DNA of 64,000 nt, taken from NCBI GenBank assembly GCA_930367215.1, contig OV884056.1, positions 87,803,285 to 87,867,284 of the forward strand, in the 5' to 3' direction. Below, piece after piece: positions 32,897 to 45,262 of this stretch. The translations under genes were made by a program, and so were the position numbers. Under the pieces are notes generated by a model. It was not told where the DNA came from. It saw nothing but the letters and a program-made list of their open reading frames with translations, and searched no databases. How positions within the stretch are numbered: the stretch's first letter is position 1; every line of letters begins with the position of its first letter. Source of the DNA: Pollenia angustigena (lineage: Eukaryota; Arthropoda; Insecta; Diptera; Polleniidae).

Positions 32897-34436
32897 CAGC
32901 GTTACCGTTGTGATACTAAAGTATCAATTTGACCCTTTTTCGACGGTGTTGATACCTTTTATGACCCTTTTTTTTAAATTATACTTTTGTATCATTATCA
33001 CCTATTTTGTGACACTTTTTGACCCTTTTTTGGAAATAGCTCTCACATTTTGTTTTTTGTCAACACTGCGGAACAGAAGTGCTTTACAAATGTTTTCGAA
33101 ATAAGCATTGCTTGATATGGAACAGACTCAAAGTATAAACAAGAAAAAAGTTTAACTTTACTTAAGATTTATTTTATTTTTGTGTTTCGTTTTTTTAAAT
33201 AATTTCAATATAGGTACTTAACCGTTTTTGAGCTACGCGAATTTATGTTGTGCAACCTCTTCCATTTTCGAAATAACGGTAGATCTCGAAAACACGAGCT
33301 AACCTAAAAAAAAAAAACGGTAATCACCACGGGATTCAGTGTACTCGAATTAGGTTAAAACGCCAGGTGCCCGCTTGTATGTTTTTTTAACTAGCATAAT
33401 AACCATATTATATTGTTTTCAGACATTTCTTGTGTTTGCAAACACAATTGCTGCTAACGTTGTTAACATTCCATTCAAATGTTGCTTGCCTTGTGAATCA
33501 TTTTTATGTAAAGAAATGTATATATCAGATATGGAACAGACTCAAAGTATAAACTTACAGTTCCATGGTTTCTTCTCCTTGATTTTTGATAGTAAAGTAC
33601 AATTTCCCTAAAAGCCAACATAACTCATATACATATTTGTTATTTTTTACGATGGTTTCTTTTCAAAACAAAAATTTGACATTTTATTAAAAAAAAGCAA
33701 TTTGGTGTTTTGCTCTCTTAAAGAGTAGCATGTTTTATTCAAAAAAATTCGCCCTTAATAATGGCAAAAGGTATTGAACTTTTCGCCCCCTTTAGAATCG
33801 ACAGTGTTGAGAGTGCCCTAACAGTCATGAAAACAAGAGGTAAAAATTGCTAAATTAGCGGAAATTCCCAAATATTTGGTAACAGCGGTATGATAGCAAA
33901 GTCTAATATTTATTAAAAATCGTAAAATCTTTAAAAAATCTGACACTTACAGGAAAAAATCGATTTAATCGAGAAAATGGTTACAATTCGCGAACGATTG
34001 CAAAATTAAAAACAAACACTAAAATTTATTTGACATCGCTAAATCGGTAAATTACATAAAAAATTAGCTATAATGATAAAGAATAAACTTTTTGTCAGGT
34101 GTTAAAAACAGGACAGAGCATTCCATAAAAAAATTAAGGGGGTAATTTTGTTGTTCACTTCACCTTGCGTTGAGAAAATTTTCATATACAATTTTTTGAA
34201 ATTTTTAAAATTTATATGAAAATTACCCCCTAAGTTTTTTGAGCTCTTCCTATCTGAAATATTATTTTTTTGTTTGCTTATAAAAAAAACTTGGTCTTAT
34301 TATATTCATTTAAATGGGAAATACTGCTTATAAAAAACTTGACCCTTTTTTTTATTAAAATACCCTTTTTTTGACCCCTTTTTCTGGAAAATACCCTTTT
34401 TGTGACCCTTTTCGAAAATTTCCAACGGTAACCCTG
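32897..34436. mobile_element. hAT element, 8-bp duplication attggagc (unit 1)
   Basis: Left end cagcgttaccgttg and reverse-complemented right end cagggttaccgttg are a 14-base hAT-type TIR with one mismatch. The 8-bp duplication attggagc at 32889-32896 and 34437-34444 is perfect. Subterminal zones repeat gaccctttt and taccctttt motifs. No transposase. The interior carries an inverted 387-bp insert (33141-33527) and one satellite-like unit (33838-34075). Confidence 0.9.
33114..33554. repeat. inverted captured segment flanked by 27-bp direct repeats
   Basis: The 387-bp segment 33141-33527 is the inverse of 32337-32721. The 27 bases from gatatggaacagactcaaag onward are repeated at 33114-33140 and 33528-33554, exactly bordering the insert. 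Confidence 0.85.
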
Positions 34437-34444
34437 ATTGGAGC

Positions 34445-35098
34445 CCCTCTTACAAGTGGGGATAAAGGGAGAGTATATCTCGAGAAAATGCTAAGGACAA
34501 AAAACTAATTGAGGTCAGTCATACATTATATCCCCATAGGGGCGACTCCTGGTCAGTTATAGGACTTTTTCTTTAATATATTTCTAGTCTGTATTGAACA
34601 TTTTGTGTGGGAGCCCCTGTAAGGAATGTAGATGGCGGGTAGCTATAATAGCAATAAATGATTGAGATGAAAAATAAAGTGGGGTTTGTCATATATTTGA
34701 CCCATCGAGGGGTTATTCAGGCGCTGCAGAGGCCAAATTAAAGAATTTCATTTAACCGCCATATTTGTATGGGAGCGCCCCTAGGGGGTGGAGATATATG
34801 GCAAGCAAGCATGTTTAGAGAAAATGTTAACAACAAAGATTCAGCGTACCCGAATTAGCCGGAGTCACAATCTTTTGCATTTGAGATTGCAAATTTATGC
34901 AAAATATTTCCTATCAATTATGAATGACCCCTTTGGTTAAGTTTACAATATGCTTATTGCAAAACATGAAATTCACGGCTGATTGATAATTGTTTCACTG
35001 AGTGTGAGCTATCGGTTTTCAATTAAGTGTTGCATACATCGAGTAAACATAAACTAGTGGTTTTAAGTGTTGCATATTAACAAAAGAGTAGCAAGGGT
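34445..35098. repeat. internal arm repeats gggagccccc (unit 1)
   Basis: Three spaced segments start tggagcccc/tgggagc at 34437, 34604 and 34769, each with a following gg-ggagata-like block. They match, inverted, 42774-42925. At 34846 gattcagcgtacccgaatta matches the outer arms. Confidence 0.6.
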
Positions 35099-35106
35099 AT
35101 TGCGGT

Positions 35107-36944
35107 CAGTGATGCCAATAGTAGGTAATTTTCCCTTTTTGTATTGATTTTTACGGAAAATTTTAAGCGTAGGGAAAAAGGACCGGTTTTTTTATTTTAA
35201 GGAAAATTTAGGGAATTTTCAAAATATTATCTCATTTTCAATAAATGTGTATGTATTGTGTAAAAATAAGTAAATATTCTTTTTATATTCATTTAAAAAT
35301 AAAATTTTTAATATACAATAGCATTTTAGTACAAATGAAGCATTTTTTAACAGAACCCCTATACTTAAGAGTCCAAACAGCCTGACAATCTTCAACAAGT
35401 GCCAAAACCATGAACGGCGACTGGTTCGCATTTGCAAACTATTCGCTTATTTTTGCTATTTGCATTCACATTCCCTAAAATGTATGCGAATATTAAAAAC
35501 GAATATCCAATGAAAGTACCGAGAAAAAAACAATCACACCCAGGGCTGTCAGATGTAGCGATTTTTCGTCAAACGTGGCGATTTATAAACCTAATTGGCG
35601 ACGCAATTTTGTGTTTGGCGACATGGCTATTTTTTTTTTGCGAAATTAAAAAAAGTTGGCGAATATTTTGGCGATTTTTAAAACGCATTTTATCATTTTT
35701 TCATATTCATATAAAAAAATTTATTAGTAATGGCTAAGTTTTTCCTTGGAATTTTTAACAAATTTGAAAATCGCAATACGAATGCGATCGTTTTGGGTGA
35801 TAAATTCGTAATATTGCCAGATACATTAGATTGAAAACATTTAAAAATTGTTTCCATAGAAATTTGTAATAAAGCTTATGCTTTCTTAGTTTTTTTTCTA
35901 AAATTTTCCTTATCAGCAGTTATCAATCATCGGATCTTTAGCGAAAAACTTATCTTGCAAAATAAATGTTAAAAACTGAATCGTTTTCGATTTCATATGA
36001 AATGGGAGTTTTAAAATAAATAAATAATAATGTATGCTGTGTAGTATGCAAAAATAGTGGAATTAATAGCGAAAGAAAATCAGAAATTTTTTAAGAAAAA
36101 GTTGCATTGATAAAGGGTTCTTTATAATAGTATCAAGCGTATTTTTCAGTTTTTTTTAAACATTTTGACTTTTTTTACGAAATAAAATCAAAAATTTCTT
36201 TTAAGCCTTACTTAGAATATAAAAAAAGAAACTAAATATTCACTTCATACTCTTCTCATTTTGTATACTTGATTAAATTAATCTTTTGCAAAATTTTATT
36301 AACTGATCTCATAAGTTCTAGGTTTTAAGATAATCAGCCTTCTTATGACAATTGCACGATTTAAAATCGCAAAAAGACAGATTTCTTAAGGTGTTCCAAA
36401 ACTCGTGCGTTTTGCTTGCGATTTCAAGTCAGAAACACAAATGTTAAGCGTTTTACGAATGTCTACTATAATATAAACACACTACTAGAATAAGGCTATA
36501 GTATATGGAAAATAAAGGTAAAATACACATGCATACTCTTTTTTATATAAAACTTTTATTTCGCGATTTTTTAGCGAATTTTTTTTACCAAAAATTTAGG
36601 AAAATAAATTTTTGGCGATTTTGGGCGATTTTCAGTATGCTATTGGGCGATGAAAGTGGACAAAATCTGACAACCCTGATCACACCATCTAAACTAAGAG
36701 AAATAAAAGCATACAATTTTGAATTTAAAAAAAATGTCATTGAAAACTTTTAAGGATATAGAAATATGGACTGATATCTTTTCAAAAGGCTTTTTTTTTT
36801 TGCTTTTGTTCAGGTGAACTACTTACAAACAATAAATTTTTAACGTAGGGAAAAGTGTAGGGAACATTTATTTTAGTTGTAGAAACGTAAAGGAATTGTT
36901 TGCAAACACGTAGGGATTTTTTTAAATTTCCACTGGCATCACTG
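35107..36944. mobile_element. hAT element, ends cagtgatgcca (unit 1)
   Basis: Left cagtgatgccaat and reverse-complemented right cagtgatgccagt form the TIR. Flanks attgcggt (35099-35106) and attgaggt (36945-36952) are an 8-bp duplication with one mismatch. Subterminal zones repeat gtaggga-type motifs. No transposase is seen. It is host to the element at 35541-36678. Confidence 0.85.
35541..36678. mobile_element. nested hAT element, ends cagggctgtcagat (unit 1)
   Basis: Left cagggctgtcagatgtagcg and reverse-complemented right cagggttgtcagattttgtc are hAT-type ends. The 8-bp duplication atcacacc is perfect (35533-35540, 36679-36686). Many ggcgat motifs lie in both subterminal zones. The same family occurs at 57928-58732 and 59199-59786. 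No coding frame is supported. Confidence 0.9.
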
Positions 36945-36952
36945 ATTGAGGT

Positions 36953-38091
36953 AAAATTCGTTGGTTTTTAGTAAAAATATACTATACAATTTCGAAAATG
37001 CTACGATGCAAGGCCATTTGTACAATATTGCCCTATTCACATTCTTGTTTTAAATAATAAAAATTAAAAGAATTATTATGAAATACTTTGAGAAAGATTA
37101 AGTCAGATGAAAACAGAAATTGCTGTTTTAATAATAAATAAGGAGACGGCCTAACAGTTGTTGCTTTAAACACGTGTTTTTTTAAGTATAAAATTAATTG
37201 AACAAATTTAAAAAGTATTTGTGCAATTTAAATTAAAATTTTTGCATGTTATGGTGGAAAAATTATAAAAAATGTTTATTGTTTTTATAACAAAAAATAT
37301 TCATTTCATTTTATTTGATTTGATTTAATTACAACTTTTTGTTTATTGTTTTCGGTTCTATAATTACCGTTTATTTGTTTCGAACTTAATTAATATTATT
37401 AAAAAAACCCTAGTGAAGTGTTACTCAAATAATTAAAATGTATTTAATTATTATTTATTAAATTACAAAATTAAAAAAAAAAAAAAAAAAATTACATGAA
37501 TATTTATTGCAGTCCAGGTGGCACAAACTCAATAAAATTTGTAAATATTTGAATAAATTGAAATTGCCATTTAAATTAAAATATTGTTTTGTTTTCTAAT
37601 TTAAAATCATAGATAAGCACTTGCAGTACCAGTACAAATTTTAGGGTTATCCCTTAAGGCCGAATCTGTTGTTTGTTTCGTTATGTTTGGACGAACGACG
37701 AACTTCGCACAGCACAACGAATTAGCCAACATGAATTCGTTGCGTAAATTCGTCAAACAAGAAAATTTTTTCAATAAGAACAACCGCCGCACTCAGTATA
37801 TGTATTTTTATATACACAAAAGTGCTTTATTTCAGGGCCAGGCGACCACAATTGATTCGTTTTTCGTTTAACGCGAGCACTGACCGAAAAATGCCCAGAA
37901 TATGCGACTAGCAAGAAGTCGTAATACACTTTCATGAGAACTATCTTCCATATAATGCAATACCAGAATTTTAAATGTCAGTCTGTCCAATAATATTAAT
38001 TAGGTTGCAGGGGGTGAGAGATTTTCAATTTGTTGCCCCATTAAGAGCCGGTTTTGGACTTATAGATTGGCGATTAAATTAGACTGAATCT
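36953..38091. other. AT-rich, no feature recognised (unit 1)
   Basis: Contains poly-A at 37474-37490. A slightly GC-richer block at 37660-37880 has short open frames on both strands, but nothing recognisable. Confidence 0.4.
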
Positions 38092-38095
38092 TTAA

Positions 38096-38662
38096 AGCCC
38101 GTTTTCACGACTTACCTTTAAAGATCGAACTAGTTAATGGTACCTTTAGCACTAGTGAGGAATAAAGTTACCTTCAACTATTTTTCGTTTTCACAACTTC
38201 AGTATAAAATAAACTTAACATTTTTAAAAATGTGGCAATATTAAAGTAAATACCGATTATTTTTGCCAAAATAAAAATACAAACTGGCAACTACGTACTT
38301 TCTTTTACTTTTCTCATTTTAAATTTTTGTGTGCACAAATATTTTTTAATAATGGCAAATATTAATGAAATACCGCGTACACGCGAATTTACATTTTGTA
38401 AATTTTATTTGTCAAAATACGAGTTTGTTATTAATTTACAAATATACGTATACTTGGAGTTGCCATATATAAAAAATATGTGAATATAATATGGCAATCT
38501 CAAATCTAAACCACAACAAACAAAACAAAAGCTAAAGGTAAAACGTTCCTCTCTTTACCTTATCCTTCACTTTTAGATTAAAGGGAACTTGTGATAATTA
38601 AAAACTCATATCTATTCGATAACTTGCTACATTTAGCTATCGTTAAGTCGTGAAAACGGGCC
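38096..38662. mobile_element. 567-bp MITE, ends gcccgttttcacgactta (unit 1)
   Basis: Ends agcccgttttcacgactta and (reverse complement) ggcccgttttcacgactta, flanked by ttaa (38092-38095) and taaa (38663-38666). The right inner part includes cgatagctaaa as in 17425-17643, so the two are one family. Confidence 0.8.
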
Positions 38663-39133
38663 TAAAAGTCGTATTTGAGCAGTCCATTATATCATTTTGT
38701 TTGCTAGCTTAAACGCCCAACTTGCGACAGAACTGTCAAAAGCAGCCGAGAAAAGGATGTACTACTTATGAATGTAAAAACTGCTTGTAAAATTTTTTAA
38801 AAAGACTTCAAGTGATACGAATTTTAAAATGTTTAAACATTTAAAAAAGACAAATGTTAAAAAAAATCAAGAGCAATAAGAACACGTCCAAGTCATTACA
38901 ATTTTTTTTATAATAAAGAATTTTCTAAAAAATTCCGATTGACCAAACATTCAATGATGTCCTTGTTTTTATCAACAAGTTTAAAAAAATATGCCACCTC
39001 GTTCGATAAAATATTGCTTGATCGTTTTATTTCTTATATTATTTTCTAAACACAATGCAAACATTTTCATCTTTTCTTCTTCTTTACAATGGTACAAGCA
39101 ACAATTTATAATATTTTAAACTGCCATACTTAT

Positions 39134-39343
39134 CAGGGGTGTTCTGGAAACCGAAAACGCAAAACGAAAGAATATGGAAGTTGTTTTTAGTACACTTTTA
39201 ATCAAATTAGTATAATTCATGTTAAGAAATTCTGTTAAATAGAGAAATATTTGTCATTAAATTCATTAATCACAGAGAATCTTACTAAAAAACAACGTTT
39301 AAAATTCTTCTGTTTTGCGTTTTCGATTTCCAAAACACCCCTG
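39134..39343. mobile_element. 210-bp MITE, ends caggggtgtt (unit 1)
   Basis: Left caggggtgttctggaaaccg and reverse-complemented right caggggtgttttggaaatcg match through aaaacgcaaaac. Flanks are tat on both sides. Confidence 0.75.
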
Positions 39344-39806
39344 TATTAGACTTAAAAAAAAAATTTCAATTTATATAGCAATGCTAAAAGCTTTAATCTT
39401 TCTTTCATAACCGTAAAAGAGGAATACAGTTAGATACATTTTTTTTATAAGATTAACTAATTTAACTATTAATCCTTGGATGTTTTCTCTTCTACACAAA
39501 AAAATCACCTTCTGAAAAGGTGCACGTATAAAATGTGCTGTCAACCCTGTAAGAATGGTATTTGTTATTTGACGAGAACAAAACACAAGTTATGAAAAAT
39601 TATGCTAATTTTTTAACGCTTTTTATGTTTTTTTTTTCCAAAATTTTGTTTTTTTTTTTTTTGTTTTAACCGACTTAGCGACTTTAAATAAATTTTAGAG
39701 TTTGTTTCCAATTTGCAATTTTTCAGAAATATTAGCCATTTCGCGATATAAATATTAAAGTTTGCTATCATGCCGCTGTTTTTTATCGAATTTTTTCCAT
39801 TCTTTA

Positions 39807-40104
39807 GTCTGTGTTCATACGGCTCATGTCATATTGACATGATTCTTCCTTTTTCTTCTTTGAACACGAACTGGTGTTCAAATGATTAATTTCATGTTGA
39901 CGACATGGTTTTTTATTTTGTATAGTAGTGCGTATGCATGTCTGCTTTTTTGATATTGAAAACAAAACCGAAATCAAACAACGAATGAAAAAGCAAAGCG
40001 TACTGACAGTACTTGCATCTGTGTACTCGTTTCTTTTCCCCTCGTCCCTCTTGCCAATAAACTAGCAATCATGTCATTAAAACATGTGCCATATGAACGC
40101 AGAC
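39807..40104. mobile_element. 298-bp TTAA MITE, ends gtctg(t/c)gttcata (unit 1)
   Basis: Left gtctgtgttcatacggctca and reverse-complemented right gtctgcgttcatatggcaca, flanked by ttta (39803-39806) and ttaa (40105-40108). Directly next to the MITE at 40109 with one shared TTAA. Confidence 0.8.
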
Positions 40105-40108
40105 TTAA

Positions 40109-41432
40109 GGCTCAGATAGTCTTTACTTTCTGTTCTGTTACGAATCAGCTGATTTGTTTTTATACCCTTCACCGAAGGTAAAAGGGTATATATAACTTTG
40201 TCATTCCGTTTGTAATTTCTACAATATTGATCCTACACCCTATAAAGTAGATATATTCTGGGTCCTTATGAAAAGCGAAGTTCAAATCCGGTTGTCCGTC
40301 TGTCCGTCTGTCTGTTGAAATGGGTTTTCCGAAGCCCCCAGATATGATGGGAGCTTCGTTGGGGTATCTTTCTGTCAGGTTTTCTTATTATAATTTTGCT
40401 ATTGAAATTCAGCCAGATCGGTCCACAAATGGCTGAGATATGAGCAACTACCACGACTACCTCTAATTTTTCCCAAAAATCCCTTGTGGTTGTTGTATTT
40501 TTATTACTTTTTGCTGTATATCTGGTGAATGGAAAAAGCCAAATCTTCCAAACTAGGTACACAAAATTAGGTTGCCAATACACACCATCCTACAAAATGT
40601 GGGCGGGATTGGAGAAGTGGGCGTGGTACCTCCCGTACAAAAAAAATTAAAAATTTTATAAAAACCTAAATTTTAAGGCTACCATATGTCCTATGGATAT
40701 GACTTACATACTAAAATATTGGAAATTTTTAGTAGAACATATTTTACACAAGACTCGGGAAATTCGGTTCAGACACAAAAAAGTTATGGCCAAAATAAAA
40801 TGTTTTTTATTAAAATATCCATTTTTGGGAATCATAGATCTTCCCGAGTCCAAACTTTTTAAGTCAAGTAAATGGTAAATTTCTTCCTTAGCACGTCGGT
40901 ATTTAAATCTTTCAAATCGGTTTAAAAATGGCTAAGTTATGATCAAAATACTGCAATCCCAAAAATTATTTTTTTTATACCCTTCACCGAAGGTAAAAGG
41001 GTATATATAACTTTGTCATTCCGTTTGTAATTTCTACAATATTGATCCTACACCCTATAAAGTAGATATATTCTGGGTCCTTATGAAAAGCGAAGTTCAA
41101 ATTAAAATCTTATGAAATTGATTAGGTTTTCTGTTCTGTTGCGGTTCAGTTAGTTAAAATCAAAAACATGTTAAGTAATTGTAAGTGACAGCAAAATAAA
41201 TAATAAAAAATACATATTTATATTGAAATAAACTGTTTTATGATTTTAAGAATTCATAAAATCTAATTTTTTCAAATTTATGTGCATTAAAATTATTAAA
41301 ATAAAACAATGGACGGTGCAAAGCTAATAAATTTGTCAAAAATGGCTGATAAGTTACTACAGAAAAAGTAACTAATACAATTTCGTAACAGAACGGCACG
41401 GAACAGAACAGAAAGTAAAGACTAACTGAGCC
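40109..41432. mobile_element. TTAA MITE, ends ggctcag-tagtctttactt (unit 1)
   Basis: Left ggctcagatagtctttactt and reverse-complemented right ggctcagttagtctttactt continue as tctgttctgtt. Flanks are ttaa (40105-40108) and ttta (41433-41436). Most of its length is the repeat inserted at 40161-41102. Confidence 0.8.
40161..41102 (+). repeat. dispersed tatacccttcacc repeat with 127-bp direct ends (unit 1)
   Basis: Segments 40161-40287 and 40976-41102 are identical, 815 bases apart. They begin tatacccttcaccgaaggta and include cattccgtttgtaatttcta. The first is followed by gtccgtctgtccgtctgtct. This is the kind of dispersed repeat common in flies. The repeated ends could mean an LTR-like or tandemly inserted structure. 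Reverse-strand chance frames here are not genes. Confidence 0.75.
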
Positions 41433-41472
41433 TTTAGGAACTTTTAATAAATTTTATGGCTTGTTTGAAATA

Positions 41473-42257
41473 AAGGGTATCCAAATTAGAGTAATCATCA
41501 GTCAATGGAAATCGCTACAGGGAGATAATCCGAAGCTTTTTGTGGCGTAAAGTTGTTGATTTAAGTGGGGAACAGAATAGTCGCTATAGTACAACGTTAC
41601 GAATAGCGCTGCAAGCTGTCAAAAGTTAAAAACGACAGTTTCAAAGTAGTGTCAACAGAATAATTAGCTGTAGTAGTCGTTGCAGTTGAAGTTGAAGTGC
41701 AAAATTCGAAATTTTGAACTTTGTTGCGCTACAGAGCATTCGATAGTTTCAGCTACTACTACATCTACTTAATTCTGTTTCAGGCCTTAGCCCTACAACA
41801 GGCAGGTCTAAAGTTTTCGCTTTTATTGCGTACGTGTGTTGTCACACAACGAATACAGTTGCAAAATGTCATAGTATCGGTTGCCTATCACTGATTTAGA
41901 CGAACAGGATCGTGTCACTTGCCACATAGCAAGAGAAACAATAATTCTTTGGAAAGAAAAGTTCAAAATCGCATTTTCTCGTAGAGGAGGAGTGAATTGG
42001 CCACCAAGATTGTGGGATTTGACACTTTTTTTATTAGACTATTTTTCGTGGGGCTTTTTTAAGTCGAAAGTGTACAGCAATAATCCCACAACAATGTAAG
42101 AGCTTAATAACAACATAGTAAAAGAATTGACCGACATAATTTTTCATTTTTAACCGGAACCTATTTGTAATAAACTGAAATAAAAATATTTTTAATATCT
42201 CGAAAACATTCCTTTTTTTATTCAAAATAAAATGATAACTCAATTATGGACACCCTT
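41473..42257 (+). mobile_element. mariner/Tc1-type element with TA flanks (unit 1)
   Basis: Left aagggtatccaaattagagt and reverse-complemented right aagggtgtccataattgagt are TIRs, with TA at 41471-41472 and 42258-42259. Contains a transposase C-terminal relic. At about 785 bp it is internally deleted. Confidence 0.75.
41881..42170 (+). pseudogene. mariner-type transposase C-terminal relic (unit 1)
   Basis: The frame contains DEQDRVTCHIARETIILWKE, then RRGGVNWPPRLWDLTLFLLD, YFSWGFFKSKVYSNNPTTM, a TAA, and ELNNNIVKELTDI. The family pattern is DGATCHTA, VNWPPRSCDLTPLDYFLWGYVK, VY--KPxTIxELExNI. Here the second-aspartate block is altered to QDRVTCH, and DLTPLD has become DLTLFLLD. The N-terminal part with the first aspartate is missing. 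It is not functional. Confidence 0.8.
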
Positions 42258-42299
42258 TATTAAAAAATTTTACGAGTTTTGCAATTTTCACTTACCCTA

Positions 42300-42770
42300 C
42301 GTTTCCACATGCAAATAATTACTTGCAGGCTTGCCAACCGTACTATATAATAAAGTATTGTACGTTATTTCGAGTAATTGTACTTTATACTTAATTAGAA
42401 TAATGAAAATACTTTATTTCGCATGATCAGATTTACCTAGAATTCAAAATAGATTCAGGTTATATTAGTTAGGGTTTTATTAGTCATAAAATTATAATAC
42501 TTAGTGTACAAGTTTTTTTTTTTTAGAAAAACTAAAGAACTACTAATTAATAGTAGTCAAAGCCATTTGTTGATGTTTTTTATATTGGCAGGACGATTTT
42601 TCGAAAAAAAATAATCTGACTGCACTATTTCACTTGTTTGGTTTGTTTGAGTGCAATAACTGCCTGTTTTTAAAACACGAGTGCAAACACTCTTTCACTC
42701 TTTAGATCGCGAGCACAAAAGTGACTCCTTTAACTAACATTTAAAACAAAATTTTAAAATTTCCATTCCT
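42300..42770. other. AT-rich, no feature recognised (unit 1)
   Basis: Contains one T-run at 42512-42524 and no supported frame. The same holds in the duplicate at 52456-52926. Confidence 0.4.
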
Positions 42771-43052
42771 TAAGGGGGCTCGCATACAAAATGTTTACAT
42801 ACAGACTAGAAATATATTGAAGGAAACGTATCATAACAGCCAAGGCGTTGCCTTAACAATTTCTCGAGACATACATACTTGCCCCTTATCACCACTTCTT
42901 AAGGGGGCTCCCATACAATATACATATTGCGTGCTATGAAATTTTTAAATTAATTACAATTTTTCAACTTTTGTTAATAAAATCAAAAGTTGTTAACAGA
43001 TTTTAATCATTTATAGCTTGTTTTGTTTGTTAATATGTATTTGTATTGGAGC

Positions 43053-44592
43053 CAGCGTTACCGTTGTGATACTAAAGTATCAATTTGACCCTTTTTCGAC
43101 GGTGTTGATACCTTTTATGACCCTTTTTTTTAAATTATACTTTTGTATCATTATCACCTATTTTGTGACACTTTTTGACCCTTTTTTGGAAATAGCTCTC
43201 ACATTTTGTTTTTTGTCAACACTGCGGAACAGAAGTGCTTTACAAATGTTTTCGAAATAAGCATTGCTTGATATGGAACAGACTCAAAGTATAAACAAGA
43301 AAAAAGTTTAACTTTACTTAAGATTTATTTTATTTTTGTGTTTCGTTTTTTTAAATAATTTCAATATAGGTACTTAACCGTTTTTGAGCTACGCGAATTT
43401 ATGTTGTGCAACCTCTTCCATTTTCGAAATAACGGTAGATCTCGAAAACACGAGCTAACCTAAAAAAAAAAAACGGTAATCACCACGGGATTCAGTGTAC
43501 TCGAATTAGGTTAAAACGCCAGGTGCCCGCTTGTATGTTTTTTTAACTAGCATAATAACCATATTATATTGTTTTCAGACATTTCTTGTGTTTGCAAACA
43601 CAATTGCTGCTAACGTTGTTAACATTCCATTCAAATGTTGCTTGCCTTGTGAATCATTTTTATGTAAAGAAATGTATATATCAGATATGGAACAGACTCA
43701 AAGTATAAACTTACAGTTCCATGGTTTCTTCTCCTTGATTTTTGATAGTAAAGTACAATTTCCCTAAAAGCCAACATAACTCATATACATATTTGTTATT
43801 TTTTACGATGGTTTCTTTTCAAAACAAAAATTTGACATTTTATTAAAAAAAAGCAATTTGGTGTTTTGCTCTCTTAAAGAGTAGCATGTTTTATTCAAAA
43901 AAATTCGCCCTTAATAATGGCAAAAGGTATTGAACTTTTCGCCCCCTTTAGAATCGACAGTGTTGAGAGTGCCCTAACAGTCATGAAAACAAGAGGTAAA
44001 AATTGCTAAATTAGCGGAAATTCCCAAATATTTGGTAACAGCGGTATGATAGCAAAGTCTAATATTTATTAAAAATCGTAAAATCTTTAAAAAATCTGAC
44101 ACTTACAGGAAAAAATCGATTTAATCGAGAAAATGGTTACAATTCGCGAACGATTGCAAAATTAAAAACAAACACTAAAATTTATTTGACATCGCTAAAT
44201 CGGTAAATTACATAAAAAATTAGCTATAATGATAAAGAATAAACTTTTTGTCAGGTGTTAAAAACAGGACAGAGCATTCCATAAAAAAATTAAGGGGGTA
44301 ATTTTGTTGTTCACTTCACCTTGCGTTGAGAAAATTTTCATATACAATTTTTTGAAATTTTTAAAATTTATATGAAAATTACCCCCTAAGTTTTTTGAGC
44401 TCTTCCTATCTGAAATATTATTTTTTTGTTTGCTTATAAAAAAAACTTGGTCTTATTATATTCATTTAAATGGGAAATACTGCTTATAAAAAACTTGACC
44501 CTTTTTTTTATTAAAATACCCTTTTTTTGACCCCTTTTTCTGGAAAATACCCTTTTTGTGACCCTTTTCGAAAATTTCCAACGGTAACCCTG
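43053..44592. mobile_element. hAT element, 8-bp duplication attggagc (unit 2)
   Basis: Duplicate of 32897-34436, with the duplications at 43045-43052 and 44593-44600. The left arm outside the unit is not duplicated, so the inverted partner of its insert (43297-43683) lies 10 kb away at 32337-32721. Confidence 0.9.
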
Positions 44593-45262
44593 ATTGGAGC
44601 CCCTCTTACAAGTGGGGATAAAGGGAGAGTATATCTCGAGAAAATGCTAAGGACAAAAAACTAATTGAGGTCAGTCATACATTATATCCCCATAGGGGCG
44701 ACTCCTGGTCAGTTATAGGACTTTTTCTTTAATATATTTCTAGTCTGTATTGAACATTTTGTGTGGGAGCCCCTGTAAGGAATGTAGATGGCGGGTAGCT
44801 ATAATAGCAATAAATGATTGAGATGAAAAATAAAGTGGGGTTTGTCATATATTTGACCCATCGAGGGGTTATTCAGGCGCTGCAGAGGCCAAATTAAAGA
44901 ATTTCATTTAACCGCCATATTTGTATGGGAGCGCCCCTAGGGGGTGGAGATATATGGCAAGCAAGCATGTTTAGAGAAAATGTTAACAACAAAGATTCAG
45001 CGTACCCGAATTAGCCGGAGTCACAATCTTTTGCATTTGAGATTGCAAATTTATGCAAAATATTTCCTATCAATTATGAATGACCCCTTTGGTTAAGTTT
45101 ACAATATGCTTATTGCAAAACATGAAATTCACGGCTGATTGATAATTGTTTCACTGAGTGTGAGCTATCGGTTTTCAATTAAGTGTTGCATACATCGAGT
45201 AAACATAAACTAGTGGTTTTAAGTGTTGCATATTAACAAAAGAGTAGCAAGGGTATTGCGGT

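Larger units (their letters stand above)
32876..43031 (+). repeat. 10,156-bp tandem duplication, copy 1
   Basis: The unit recurs directly at 43032-53187. Eleven chance frames have identical translations and a constant 10,156 offset, so no net indel separates the copies. The three junctions share aatatgt (32876, 43032, 53188). The left junction lies within the left arm of the foldback element, the right one just beyond the right arm. Confidence 0.93.

Noticed and set aside
40266..40583. 105-codon minus-strand frame, repeated in the second unit
   Set aside because: It is the reverse strand of the dispersed tatacccttcacc repeat. Conservation between units is explained by the DNA duplication.
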